A stretch of DNA of 64,000 bases from Streptomyces fulvoviolaceus. GTDB lineage: Bacteria; Actinomycetota; Actinomycetes; Streptomycetales; Streptomycetaceae. The translations under genes were made by a program, and so were the position numbers. Below the pieces are notes generated by a model. It was not told where the DNA came from and ran no database searches. It saw only the letters and a program-made list of their open reading frames with translations. Positions 9,661 through 18,580 of this stretch are shown here, in pieces. The stretch is taken from assembly GCF_000718165.1 (NCBI RefSeq), contig NZ_JOEY01000014.1, forward strand, positions 124,001 through 188,000, given 5' to 3'. Numbering within the stretch: the first letter of the stretch is position 1; every line of letters starts with the position of its first letter.

Positions 9661-9740
9661 GTAGCGCCGTCGTGGCTGGTCGCGCCCACGCGGCGGTAGC
9701 CGCATATCTGTACAGCCCCGCGCCCCTGAAAGCAGGGGCG
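9661..9740. repeat. Dispersed intergenic repeat, copy 1
   Basis: The block GTGGCTGGTCGCGCCCACGC, a GCGGC...GCCGCATAT hairpin and CAGCCCCGCGCCCCT fills the gap between two convergent genes. Related blocks occur near 17508, 33327, 42009 and 45370. It ends in the terminator-like hairpin at 9721-9740. Confidence 0.8.
9721..9740. terminator. Bidirectional terminator-like hairpin
   Basis: CGCCCCTG-AAAG-CAGGGGCG is a perfect 8-bp stem with a 4-base loop between the convergent ends of GH31 (+) and the chorismate mutase gene (-). There is no long U-tract, as is usual in Streptomyces. Confidence 0.65.
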
Positions 9741-9753
9741 CGGCCGGACCTCG

Positions 9754-10332
9754 TCAGTTGCGGCAGACCGAGGCCAGGGAGCGGACCAGTGCGCCGGTGT
9801 GCAGGGCGTCCGGGTGCTGCTCGTGGTGGACCTGGACGACGGCGAAAGCCAGCTCCGGGCGGCAGGTCGGGGCCGTGCGCTCGGAGGTGGTGGAGGTCAG
9901 CTCTCCGACGAGGTCCGTGTTGATGCGGTTGATCGTCTGGCGGACCTGGTTGAGGTCCGGCTTGGTCGTCGGGGCCTGCTCCGGGTGAGCCGTCCAGCGG
10001 CGGAACAGCGCACGCTGAACCGTCTTGTTCGCCTCGATCTGGTCGCGGAAGATCCGCCGGGCCTCGTCGGGGTCGCCCCCGGCCTGCTCGGCCAGCGCGG
10101 CGACGGAGTCGAGGACCTGCTGCTCGCGCGCGGGGTCGTCGATGGGGCTGTCGGTGCCCCACTTGGCCGCGGCCACGAGGTCGGCGGTGGCGAGGCGTTC
10201 GGCGGAGAGGGCGGCGACAGGCTTCAGGTCGGAGGGCGCGGGTGCCGCCGCCGCGGTGCCCGGCAGGGCGAGCAGCGCGGCAGCGGCGATCAGAGCGCTA
10301 CGGAGGGGGGTGGAGATATGCATGGGGTCCAT
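9754..10332 (-). CDS. Secreted chorismate mutase (AroQ-gamma type)
   Basis: 192-residue exported protein. A Sec signal peptide ends near GTAAAAPAP. The domain then matches the AroQ-gamma fold of exported chorismate mutases: RLATADLVAAAKW, IDDPAREQQVLD, RRIFRDQIEANK, FRRWTAHPEQAP, and a C-terminal cysteine pair. It would convert chorismate to prephenate outside the cytoplasm, where neither is normally made; the physiological role of such enzymes is unsettled. The start may be ATG 10332 or 10323, neither with a clear ribosome site. It lies 22 bases after the GH12 gene and reads the same way, so it probably sits at the end of the xyloglucan operon, an unexplained association. Confidence 0.85.
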   Translation of the reverse strand: MDPMHISTPLRSALIAAAALLALPGTAAAAPAPSDLKPVAALSAERLATADLVAAAKWGTDSPIDDPAREQQVLDSVAALAEQAGGDPDEARRIFRDQIEANKTVQRALFRRWTAHPEQAPTTKPDLNQVRQTINRINTDLVGELTSTTSERTAPTCRPELAFAVVQVHHEQHPDALHTGALVRSLASVCRN

Positions 10333-10354
10333 GAAACCCCACCACCCCGCCCGG

Positions 10355-11068
10355 TCAACTACTGCTGACCGTCAGGTTGTTCGTGGTGAAGTCCAGGCCG
10401 CCCGACGACGAGGTGACCTCGTAGCCGAACTGGACGTCACCGATGGTCTCGTTGCCGAACCAGCCCTTGGTGTCCTTGATCCACTTGAGGATCGGGAGGA
10501 TCTGGACCGTGCCGGAGCTGGAGTCGGAGGTCCGCAGGAACGAGAAGACCTCGTTGGCGCCGTTGCTGCCCTTGTAGACGGTCCAGGTGTGGCCGCCGAG
10601 GGTGACGTTGCCCTGCGAGGTGCCGAGCGGGCCGACGGCTCCGTTGTAGTTGACCCAGAGCATGATCTCGTAGTCGTAGTCGGTGTCCCAGATGTCGTAC
10701 GACGTGTTGTAGGCGCCGGACGACGGGACGGTGACGTTGTAGCTGCTGGAGAGCGAGCCGAGGGAGGTGATCGTCTTGTTGATCACCTTCTTGGAGTTGG
10801 GGTAGGACTTGATGCCGCCGGTGTTGGGGTGGTCGGCCCAAACCCCCCAGTTGGTCCCGGAGTTGGCCCAGATGCACTGGCTGCCGGCGCCGGAGCCCCA
10901 GATGTTGTTGTAGAGCGTGTAGCCGTTCAGGCTGGTGTTGCCCCACTGGTCGCAGGAGTTCCAGACGGCGGCCTGTGCGGGGGCGGAGGCGAGGCCGACG
11001 GTGGCGCCGAGGGCCATTGCCGGGGCGAGCACCGCCATGGTGATCTTGCGCAGTTTGCTCTTTGCCAT
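10355..11068 (-). CDS. Secreted GH12 endo-beta-1,4-glucanase / xyloglucanase
   Basis: 237-residue secreted beta-jelly-roll enzyme. The signal peptide (1-33, cleavage after APAQA) is followed by a compact GH12 domain beginning VWNSCDQWG. Catalytic glutamates are Glu134 in YEIMLWVNY (nucleophile) and Glu217 in GYEVTSSSGG (acid/base). There is no carbohydrate-binding module. I chose ATG 11068, preceded by GGAAAGGGA; an ATG at 11083 lacks a ribosome site. It starts 35 bases after GH95. GH12 members hydrolyse cellulose, mixed-linkage glucan or xyloglucan; the context favours xyloglucan. It would act with GH74 outside the cell to produce oligosaccharides for the importer. Confidence 0.92.
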   Translation of the reverse strand: MAKSKLRKITMAVLAPAMALGATVGLASAPAQAAVWNSCDQWGNTSLNGYTLYNNIWGSGAGSQCIWANSGTNWGVWADHPNTGGIKSYPNSKKVINKTITSLGSLSSSYNVTVPSSGAYNTSYDIWDTDYDYEIMLWVNYNGAVGPLGTSQGNVTLGGHTWTVYKGSNGANEVFSFLRTSDSSSGTVQILPILKWIKDTKGWFGNETIGDVQFGYEVTSSSGGLDFTTNNLTVSSS

Positions 11069-11103
11069 GGTGTCCCTTTCCATGGGTGGGGGGAGTTGCG
11101 GGG

Positions 11104-13299
11104 CTACCACGCCCTCAGGGTGAGGACGTGATCTTCTCCGGCGACGAGGTCGAGGGGCTCGGCGCCGGACGAAGTCCGGAGTTCGATGCGCTGGGTCCGG
11201 GACGGTCTGATCATTGCTTTCGCACAGGTTGGCGTCCACATGAGATCGATCACCGCCCCGAACCGGGTACGGATGCCGTGCAGACGGCCCGTCGGGTACG
11301 CCGCCGGAACCGCCGGCATCAGCACCAGCCGGTCCGGCGTCGACTGCACGAGCATCTCGACGAGCACGGCGGGCAGGGTGTGCGCGGCGTCCGCGTTGTA
11401 GACGTCGCGGTTCGGGTAGTGCGCGCTCATCAGGGAGGCGTGGAAGAAGTCCCCCTTGAGGACCTGCCCGAGAGCGTGCGCGACCCGTTCGCCGTCGCGC
11501 AGGCGGGCCGCGACGAGGGCGTGGTGGAGGTGTCCGTGCGCCGAGTCGTTCTCGGCGCCGCGGAGTTCGAGGGCGCGGTGGACGGCGGCCGCGAGGCCCG
11601 GGGTGTCGTACGGGTTGATCTCGTCGAGCGGCCAGACGCCGTAGAGGTGGCTGAGGTGGCGGTGGTCGTAGGTGTCGTCGAGGCCGGGCCAGGCCCATTC
11701 GGCCAGCGCGCCGTCGAAGTTGATCCGGTGGGGCGGGAGCCGGTCGGCGAGGGCCCGCCAGTCCTCCGCCCGCTCCGGGTGGTACTCGGCGGCCGCCAGG
11801 AGGGCGTGCCGGGCGGCCGAGAGGTCCATGGCCGCGTTGATCGCACCCCAGCTCGCGTTCGCCGGGCGGTTCTCCGGCGAGTAGGAGGGGACGACGACGA
11901 GGTGGCCGTCGGCGTCGACCCGGGTGAGGAAGTCCTCGTAGAACAGGGCGAGTTCGGCGAGGGCGTGCGCGGTGCGCGGGTCCTGCTCGCCGCGGGTCTC
12001 GTCGTGGTCGACGAGCGGCTTGAGCAGCCAGTCGGCGCCGGCGGTCCACAGATGCAGGGGGTACTCGCGGCTGAAGTGGTACGTCAGCCCGGACTCGCCG
12101 TCGGTGTGCGCGGGCGCCATGACGCCCCGGGCGCCGAAGACGGAGCGGGCGTTCTCGCGCCAGTCGTCGAGCTGACCATGGATCAGGGAGGCCAGGGCTT
12201 CCGTGACTTCGGGGAGGGCGGCGGCCGCGGCCGAGGCGGTCTGCAGGTTGACGTTGGCGTCATTGGTGAACGCTCCGGCCCACGCCGTGTCCCAGTCGCC
12301 GGTCCACAGGCCGGTGAGGCGGGGCGGGTACAGGCCGCTGGCGGAGAGCAGGTGGTAGCGGCCGGCGGCGAAGAGGCGTTCCAGGAGGGCGGGGCTGCCG
12401 GGGTGCTTTTCGAGCAACTCGGAGCCGGGGAGGGCGCGTTCGGCGGGGTCGGCGTCCAGGTCGAGGGTCACGCGCTCGTAGGCGGTGCGGTGGAGGGGGG
12501 TGTGGCGGGCCAGGAGGTGGGTGTACGGGTCCTCGTCACCGTCCGGCAGCAGGTCACCCAGGGCGCGGGCCTCGGCGAGCGCGTCCGGCTCGCCGGTGTG
12601 CCGCAGAACGCGGGTCAGCAGGAGGACGGACTCCGCGCCGGTCACCTTCAGGCCGGGGGGCGTGAGCGTCGTACGGCCGCCCGTGACCACCACGAGCGTC
12701 ACTCCGGTGTACGCCCGGTCGCTGCCGGGGTAGCGGGCGCGCAGGGTGAGCAGGGCGCCCTCGGAGGTGAGGACGGCGCCGTGGCCGACGGCGAGGTCGT
12801 GGGGTGCGCCCGGGAGCTTGTGGTCGAGGGAGATGTCCAGGCCCGGGGCGGTGACCCGCTGGACGATCACGTCGTCGGCTCGGGAGACGAAGACGCGGCT
12901 GCTGCAGTCCTCGCCGTCCGCCGCCGCGACGCCGGTGGTGAAGTCGACGGAACGGCGGTAGTCGTCCGGATCGGCGGGCGTCGGTCTGCGCAGCCGTACC
13001 TGGAATGCCGGGTGGAACGGCTGCACCCACTGGAGTTCGCGGCCGTCGGTGAAGCCTTCGGCCGCGTGCAGTTCGCCCGCCAGCAACTGGTCCTGGAGCG
13101 CGGGGAGTTCGGCGGCGAGCCGGGGCGGGCGGGCGTGTTCGGCACCGTTGGGACGGACGAGGGTGTGATGGGTGACGACGACCCGCTCGTCGTCCGGATC
13201 ACCGAACAGCAGGGCGCCGTGGTGGCCGTTGCCGCTCAGGAAGCCGTCCTCCCAGCGGGCGGCCGGCCGGGGTTCCCACGTGCCGTGGACGATGGTCAT
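11104..13299 (-). CDS. GH95 family glycoside hydrolase, probable alpha-L-fucosidase
   Basis: 731-residue cytoplasmic protein related to GH95. The N-terminal domain opens with a WEDGFLSGNGHHGAL-type motif. The central (alpha/alpha)6 barrel carries NVN in TNDANVNLQT, matching the paired catalytic asparagines of GH95, and PSYSPENRP further on. GH95 enzymes remove alpha-1,2-L-fucose or L-galactose from the galactose of xyloglucan side chains. The ATG at 13299 overlaps the GH42 stop (ATGA), indicating translational coupling. The sequence looks divergent from the best-studied members, so the family is fairly sure but fucose specificity is inferred from the operon. Confidence 0.78.
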   Translation of the reverse strand: MTIVHGTWEPRPAARWEDGFLSGNGHHGALLFGDPDDERVVVTHHTLVRPNGAEHARPPRLAAELPALQDQLLAGELHAAEGFTDGRELQWVQPFHPAFQVRLRRPTPADPDDYRRSVDFTTGVAAADGEDCSSRVFVSRADDVIVQRVTAPGLDISLDHKLPGAPHDLAVGHGAVLTSEGALLTLRARYPGSDRAYTGVTLVVVTGGRTTLTPPGLKVTGAESVLLLTRVLRHTGEPDALAEARALGDLLPDGDEDPYTHLLARHTPLHRTAYERVTLDLDADPAERALPGSELLEKHPGSPALLERLFAAGRYHLLSASGLYPPRLTGLWTGDWDTAWAGAFTNDANVNLQTASAAAAALPEVTEALASLIHGQLDDWRENARSVFGARGVMAPAHTDGESGLTYHFSREYPLHLWTAGADWLLKPLVDHDETRGEQDPRTAHALAELALFYEDFLTRVDADGHLVVVPSYSPENRPANASWGAINAAMDLSAARHALLAAAEYHPERAEDWRALADRLPPHRINFDGALAEWAWPGLDDTYDHRHLSHLYGVWPLDEINPYDTPGLAAAVHRALELRGAENDSAHGHLHHALVAARLRDGERVAHALGQVLKGDFFHASLMSAHYPNRDVYNADAAHTLPAVLVEMLVQSTPDRLVLMPAVPAAYPTGRLHGIRTRFGAVIDLMWTPTCAKAMIRPSRTQRIELRTSSGAEPLDLVAGEDHVLTLRAW

Positions 13300-15263
13300 G
13301 ATCGCAACACCACCACGCCGTACCGGAGCAAGGTCACCTCGTCCGTGAAGGCCGTCCCCGTCAGCAGGTCCTGGTGGGTGCCCGGCACCTCGACGCTCAC
13401 CGGCTCACGGGAGTGGTTGAGCACGAAGAGCAGGTCACCGCGTCTGACGGCCTCGATCTGGTCCGGCAGGCCGTCGAGCACCGGACGGGCGCCCGCGTCG
13501 GCGGCGATACGGCCGAGCAGACCGCGCAGCGCCTCCGGCTCGGGCAGTGTCGAGACGTACCAGGCGCGGCCCTTGCGCAACACGGCCGGCAGCCCGTCGA
13601 GTTCACCGCCCTTGAAGGCGGCCTCCGTCACCGACTCCTCGTCCTTCTCGATCTCCTCCGACCACAGGGTCCCGCGGAAGCCGTCGCACTCGACGCCCTC
13701 CCCCGCGTCCAGCGGCCACCACTCGTGCAGGGTGCGGATGCCGAACAGTTCACGCAGGCGTACGTCCATGCCGCCGGGCCGCACCCGGTCGTCCTCGTCG
13801 GCGACGCCGGTGAGGAAGCCGGAGACGAGGGTGCCGCCGTTCTGTACGTACGCGATGAGGTTCTCGATGGCCGCGTCGGTGAGGGCGTAGAGCTGGGGGA
13901 CGACGACGAGTCTGTAGGCGCTCAGGTCGTGCTCGGGGTGGGCGAAGTCGGTGGTGAGGTGGGCCTGCCAGAGGGCGCGGTGCCACGCTTTGACGAGGTC
14001 GGGGTGGTCGACCTCGCTGGAGAGACGGCCGTCCTGGGCGCTGGCCCACCAGGCGTGCCAGTCGTGCAGGACGGCGATGTCGTTGGCGGTGTGACTGCCC
14101 GTCACTTCACCGCTGATGCGTGCGAGTTCGGCGCCGAGCTGCTTGACCTCCTGATACGTCCGCCCTTCCTCCCCCGCGTGGCTGACCATCCCGGAGTGGA
14201 ACTTCTCCGCGCCCTGCCGGGACTGCCGCCACTGGAAGTAGCACACGGCGTCCGCGCCGCGGGCCACGGCCTGGAGGGACCAGAGGCGGTTGAGGCCGCG
14301 CGGCTTGGGGTGGTTGACGCCCCGCCAGTTGACCGGGCCGGCCGCCTGCTCCATCAGCATCCAGGGACCGCGGGCCTGGGAGCGGGTCATGTCCTGGACG
14401 AGGGCGCCCTGTTGGGCGCCGAGGGGGTCGCGCGGGTCCGGGTAGAGGTCGACGGAGACGACGTCCTCCTCCTCGGCCCAGCGCCATGCGTCCTGACCGA
14501 TCCACAACGGCATGAAGTTGGTGGTGACGGGGAGCTGCGGCGTGGCCCGGCGGACGATGTCCCGCTCGGCGGCGTAGCACTCCAGGAGCATGTCGGAGGT
14601 GAAGCGCCGGAAGTCCAGCACCTGGGTGGGGTTCTTCAGGTAGTGGGCGTGGCGGGGCGTGTGGATCTCGGCCCAGTCGCCGTAACCCTGGCTCCAGAAG
14701 GCGGTGCCCCAGGCCTCGTTGAGTTCGGCGAGCGTGCCGTACTTGTTCTGCAGCCAGTCACGGAAGCGGGCGGCGGCCTCGTCGCTCCAGTCGAAGGTGC
14801 AGTACTCGTTGTTGATGTGCCACATGGTGAGGGCCGGGTGGCTGCCGTAGCGGGCGGCGAGGTCCTCGGTGATGGCGGCGGCGTAACGCCGGTAGGTGGC
14901 GCTGGAGTGCGAGAAGTGCTGGCGGCCGCCCCACCACTCGGTACGGCCGTCCTGGTCGACGGGCAGGGTGTCGGGGTGCAGGTGGCCCATCCAGGGCGGG
15001 GGCGAGGAGGTGGGGGTGGCGAGGACGACCCCGATGCCGTTCTCGTGCATCAGGTCCATCAGCCGGTCCAGCCAGCCGAACTCCCTTGCGCCGGGGCTTG
15101 GTTCGAGCTCGGCCCAGGAGAAGACGCCGAGGGTGACGGAGTTGACGCCGGCGGCCTTCATCAGCCGGACGTCCTCGAGCCAGGTCTCCTCGGGCCACTG
15201 CTCGGGGTTGTAGTCGCCGCCGTAGAGGATGCGGCCGTTCGTCACCGTGCTCAGGTCGGGCAT
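13296..15263 (-). CDS. GH42 beta-galactosidase
   Basis: 655-residue cytoplasmic GH42 enzyme. The N-terminus GGDYNPEQWP is diagnostic. The acid/base is Glu153 in WHINNEYC and the nucleophile Glu305 in MLMEQAAG. A trimerisation domain (about 390-590) and a small C-terminal beta domain complete the normal family length. It should release beta-1,2-galactose from galactosylated xyloglucan oligosaccharides after defucosylation. The start ATG 15263 overlaps the GH74 stop by one base (TGATG). A longer upstream frame is only open sequence over GH74. Alternative substrates such as arabinogalactan or galactan fragments cannot be excluded from sequence. Confidence 0.93.
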   Translation of the reverse strand: MPDLSTVTNGRILYGGDYNPEQWPEETWLEDVRLMKAAGVNSVTLGVFSWAELEPSPGAREFGWLDRLMDLMHENGIGVVLATPTSSPPPWMGHLHPDTLPVDQDGRTEWWGGRQHFSHSSATYRRYAAAITEDLAARYGSHPALTMWHINNEYCTFDWSDEAAARFRDWLQNKYGTLAELNEAWGTAFWSQGYGDWAEIHTPRHAHYLKNPTQVLDFRRFTSDMLLECYAAERDIVRRATPQLPVTTNFMPLWIGQDAWRWAEEEDVVSVDLYPDPRDPLGAQQGALVQDMTRSQARGPWMLMEQAAGPVNWRGVNHPKPRGLNRLWSLQAVARGADAVCYFQWRQSRQGAEKFHSGMVSHAGEEGRTYQEVKQLGAELARISGEVTGSHTANDIAVLHDWHAWWASAQDGRLSSEVDHPDLVKAWHRALWQAHLTTDFAHPEHDLSAYRLVVVPQLYALTDAAIENLIAYVQNGGTLVSGFLTGVADEDDRVRPGGMDVRLRELFGIRTLHEWWPLDAGEGVECDGFRGTLWSEEIEKDEESVTEAAFKGGELDGLPAVLRKGRAWYVSTLPEPEALRGLLGRIAADAGARPVLDGLPDQIEAVRRGDLLFVLNHSREPVSVEVPGTHQDLLTGTAFTDEVTLLRYGVVVLRS

Positions 15264-17467
15264 CAGACGGGCTCCCCGTACTGGATCCCGCGCCCGTTGG
15301 TGGCGAGGTACACACGGCCGTACACCCGCGGGTCGCCGACGATGATCTCGCCGGTCCAGCCCCACTGGTGCTGGTCGTCGTTGATCCGCACCCAGGTCTT
15401 GGCCCCGTCGTCCGAGCGGTAGACGGCGGTGATGCTCTCGGTGGAGCCGACCTGATAGATCGCCGGGTAGTCCGCCCCGTCGGCCGCCTTGCCGAAGCCG
15501 AGGGTGTACGAGGCCCAGCAGCTGTCGACCTTCGAGAAGCTCGCGCCGCCGTCGGTGGACCGGTAGAGCCCGTTCCACTTGGCGCTGACCCACAGGTCAC
15601 CGGAGCGCCCGGGCGCGGCGACCAGCTTGAACTGGCTGTCACCGGAAGGCAGCCCGCCCGCACGCGCAGTGAACGAGACGCCACTGTCAGTGCTGGCAAG
15701 TAGCGTTCCTGTGTCGGTGTCGTATGCGTAGAAGAGCGTCGGGTCGGCCGGGTCGGCGACCGGCGTGGCGCCCTTCGGGAAGGAGGAGACCTCGGTCCAG
15801 GTGACGCCGTTGTCCGCCGAGCGGTGGGCCGCGTACTTCGTGCCGTCCCAGTGCACGAAGGACCACAGCAGCACGCTGCCGTCGGCGTTGGTGGCGATCG
15901 GTCCCGGTGCGTCCTTGGCGATGGTGGGCTGGGCCGCGAAGGGCGCCCAGGTCTGCCCGCCGTCGTTCGAGTAGGCGCCGTTGCCGTTGTCGCCCCAGCC
16001 GGCGCGGACGACGTACGCCGGTCTGCCCGCGGCCTGCGCGAGTCCCGTCGCCGACCCGAACACGGGGTTCGAGGCCATGCCGCGCGAGGGCGAGGCGGTG
16101 AGCCGCTCGTGGTACATGACGCCGATGTCCCTGGACCCGCTCAGCAGGTGCGCCTCCCCGACCGGAGGCGACACCAGCTGCACCACGGACGCCTCCTCCA
16201 GGCCGCGGATCTGCGGGGCCCAGTTCTTCAGGTCCCGAGTGCCGTAGAGGGTGGCGCCCGTGCCGTAGACGACGTGCCTGGAGTCGTACGGGTCGACGGC
16301 GACCGCCTGGATCCACCAGCCGAACTTGGGCGCGTCCGCGCCCCACTTGAGGTAAGGAGTCTCGGACACGTCGAACACAGCAGCGTCCTTGAGGGACGTC
16401 CAGGTGCGACCGCCGTCGGTGGTCCGGAAGAGGGTGTCGACCGCCGCCCACCGGTTGTTGGTGGAGACGACGACGGTGCCGGGACGGCGGGCGTCCACGG
16501 CGACGCCGCCGTAGCCGAAGGCGTCGGTGGAACCGTCGCTGGTGGTGCCGCCCGGCTTCACCGGCGTGACCTCGGTCCACTTCCCGCTCGCGATGGCCAG
16601 CTTGTGCACACTGCCGTCGGACTGCCCGTTGGGGCCGGGGGCGTTGGCGTACGTCACGTACAGCTCGCGGGTGAGGCAGTCGTACGCGGCCCGGATCGGC
16701 ACCTTGGCGGCGGTACCGGAGGGCTGTCCGGGCACGGCCTCCCAGGTGGTGCCGTCGGCGGTGCGGTACAGGTTGGACGCGGTGCCGTCCGAGTCGCCCC
16801 AGCCGGCGTAGAGGGTGCGCCCGGCGGCGACGAGGAGGGAGACGCCCTGACCGGAGGCACTCGGCGTACCCGGGAAGCCGCTCACGGCTGCCCAAGTGGC
16901 CCCACGGTCGGTGGACTTGAGGAGACCGTCATGTCGCGTCCCCAGCCACAGCGTGTCGCTGTCCCGCGGATCGACGAGCAGCCGCTCCCCCATTCCCCGC
17001 CCGTCCTCGTTGGCCCCGAGCTTCACGGCGAGATCAGTACGCGCCCAGGTGGCGCCACGGTCCTCGGAGCGAAGAACCGCCCCGTTGCCGGCCCACGACT
17101 GCGCGTAGGTACCGAGCGCGAGGTAGACCCGGTCGGGGTGAGCGGGATCGACGGCGATCGCCTCGGTCCCGAGAAGGTTCCAGTCGTCCCACCCGAGGTG
17201 ATCGGTGAGAGGCGTCCAGCGAGCGGCCCGGTCGTCCCAGCGGTAGGCGCCGCCGATGTCGGTACGGGCGTAGCCGAGTCCCCGTACGGACGGGTGGAAC
17301 AGCACACCGGTGACAAACCCGGTCCCGCCGATGACGGCGTTGCGCCAGCGGTAGGTGGGGGCGACGGCGGCCCGCGCACGCCCCTGGAAAGCGGGAACGG
17401 CGGTAAGCGCGGCGGCGGTTGCGGCCCCGGCAAGAACGGCACGCCGGCTCAGACTGGACGTAAGCAT
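15263..17467 (-). CDS. Secreted GH74 xyloglucanase
   Basis: 734-residue secreted enzyme made of two seven-bladed beta-propellers, with repeated SEDRGATW, TTDGGRTW, STDGGASF blade motifs. A Tat signal (SRRAVLAGAA, about 7-13) is followed by a hydrophobic stretch to about residue 33. The catalytic Asp70 lies in GYARTDIGGAYRWD, and a second acidic site is NADGSVLLWS in the C-terminal propeller. GH74 enzymes are nearly all specific for the xyloglucan backbone, making this the strongest indicator of the locus substrate. No cellulose-binding module is present. It lies 150 bases downstream of the permease genes across a repeat element, so it may have its own promoter. Confidence 0.95.
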   Translation of the reverse strand: MLTSSLSRRAVLAGAATAAALTAVPAFQGRARAAVAPTYRWRNAVIGGTGFVTGVLFHPSVRGLGYARTDIGGAYRWDDRAARWTPLTDHLGWDDWNLLGTEAIAVDPAHPDRVYLALGTYAQSWAGNGAVLRSEDRGATWARTDLAVKLGANEDGRGMGERLLVDPRDSDTLWLGTRHDGLLKSTDRGATWAAVSGFPGTPSASGQGVSLLVAAGRTLYAGWGDSDGTASNLYRTADGTTWEAVPGQPSGTAAKVPIRAAYDCLTRELYVTYANAPGPNGQSDGSVHKLAIASGKWTEVTPVKPGGTTSDGSTDAFGYGGVAVDARRPGTVVVSTNNRWAAVDTLFRTTDGGRTWTSLKDAAVFDVSETPYLKWGADAPKFGWWIQAVAVDPYDSRHVVYGTGATLYGTRDLKNWAPQIRGLEEASVVQLVSPPVGEAHLLSGSRDIGVMYHERLTASPSRGMASNPVFGSATGLAQAAGRPAYVVRAGWGDNGNGAYSNDGGQTWAPFAAQPTIAKDAPGPIATNADGSVLLWSFVHWDGTKYAAHRSADNGVTWTEVSSFPKGATPVADPADPTLFYAYDTDTGTLLASTDSGVSFTARAGGLPSGDSQFKLVAAPGRSGDLWVSAKWNGLYRSTDGGASFSKVDSCWASYTLGFGKAADGADYPAIYQVGSTESITAVYRSDDGAKTWVRINDDQHQWGWTGEIIVGDPRVYGRVYLATNGRGIQYGEPV

Positions 17468-17507
17468 GACAGACCTCGACTTACGAGAGAGGGGGAGTGG
17501 ACGTACC

Positions 17508-17578
17508 TCTAGGGGCGCGGGGCTGTATCGACTTGCGGCTCCGCCGCGTGGGCGCGACCAGCCACGACGAACCCGCAG
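17508..17578. repeat. Dispersed intergenic repeat, copy 2 (inverted)
   Basis: AGGGGCGCGGGGCTGTATCG, GCGGCTCCGCCGC and GCGCGACCAGCCACGACGA are the reverse complement of the block at 9661-9740. It separates the permease genes from GH74 and could attenuate readthrough within the operon. Confidence 0.8.
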
Positions 17579-17617
17579 CCGCCGGCGATCCGAAGCGCCC
17601 CACTCAATAGGCGCAGG

Positions 17618-18580
17618 TCAACCCTTCACCGCACCCGTCAACATGCCCTTCTTGAAATGCCGCTGCACAAACGGCGAAAGCACAGCAACCGGCACCAGCG
17701 CCAAAACCATCACAGCCATCTGAACAGCCAACGGCGACAACTGCCCCGTGTTGATCTGCGTGGCCAACCCGACGGGCCGTTCCTGCTTCTGCACCAGCTG
17801 GATCATGACGTTCTGCAACGGCATCATGTCCTGATCACTCAGATAGATCGACGCGTTGAACCAGGCACTCCAGTACCCCACCGCATAGAACAGCGCGATT
17901 ACGGCAAGCACCGCCCGCGACAACGGCATCACGATCTTCCAGAGGATCCGCCAGTCCCCGGCCCCGTCGATCCGCGCGCTGTCGATGAGTTCCGACGAGA
18001 TCCCCATGAAGAACGCCCGCAACACAAGGATGTTGAAGACACTCACCGCACTGGGCAGGATCAACGCCAGATACGAATCGGTGAGCCCGAGCCCCTGCAC
18101 CAGCAGATACGTCGGAATGAGCCCCGCTCCGAAGAACATGGTGGCGAGCAGCAGCATCAGAAACCACCGGTGCCCCAAAGACCCCACCCGCGAGAGCCCG
18201 TACGCGGAGAGGACGGACACCGTCATGCTGAACAGCGTGCCGACGAGGGTGACGCCCACGCTGACCAGGGCGGCGCGCTGGACCTGCCCGCCGCTGAGGA
18301 GTTCCTGGTAGGCGATGAAGGTGATGTCCTTGGGGATCACCACCAGTCCGCCGGTCGAGTCGATGGTCTTCTTCGACGAGAGGCTGGTGACGATGACGAT
18401 CCACAGCGGGAAGAGGACCCCGAAGCAGGCCAGGGTGAGGACGATCCCCTTGCCGGCGATGCCCGCCTTGGAGGGCTCCTCCTCCCAGGACGGCCGCTCC
18501 GGGGCCGCCCACCAGCGCGGCTCGGACGCGGGCGCCGCCAACTTGTCGGGCTTGACGCTCTTGTCGATCACGGCGCTCAC
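17618..18580 (-). CDS. Sugar ABC transporter permease (YtcP/AraQ type)
   Basis: 320-residue inner-membrane permease with about six membrane segments. A binding-protein-dependent transport signature (EAA loop) occurs at SSELIDSARIDGAGDWRILW. It ends FVQRHFKKGMLTGAVKG, the usual tail of this oligosaccharide-permease subfamily. The start is GTG 18580, which overlaps the stop of the partner permease (GTGA), giving translational coupling. It forms the channel with that permease for sugars delivered by the lipoprotein encoded upstream. No ATPase gene is in the operon. Streptomyces sugar importers of this type generally use the shared ATPase MsiK, so that is expected here. Confidence 0.92.
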   Translation of the reverse strand: MSAVIDKSVKPDKLAAPASEPRWWAAPERPSWEEEPSKAGIAGKGIVLTLACFGVLFPLWIVIVTSLSSKKTIDSTGGLVVIPKDITFIAYQELLSGGQVQRAALVSVGVTLVGTLFSMTVSVLSAYGLSRVGSLGHRWFLMLLLATMFFGAGLIPTYLLVQGLGLTDSYLALILPSAVSVFNILVLRAFFMGISSELIDSARIDGAGDWRILWKIVMPLSRAVLAVIALFYAVGYWSAWFNASIYLSDQDMMPLQNVMIQLVQKQERPVGLATQINTGQLSPLAVQMAVMVLALVPVAVLSPFVQRHFKKGMLTGAVKG

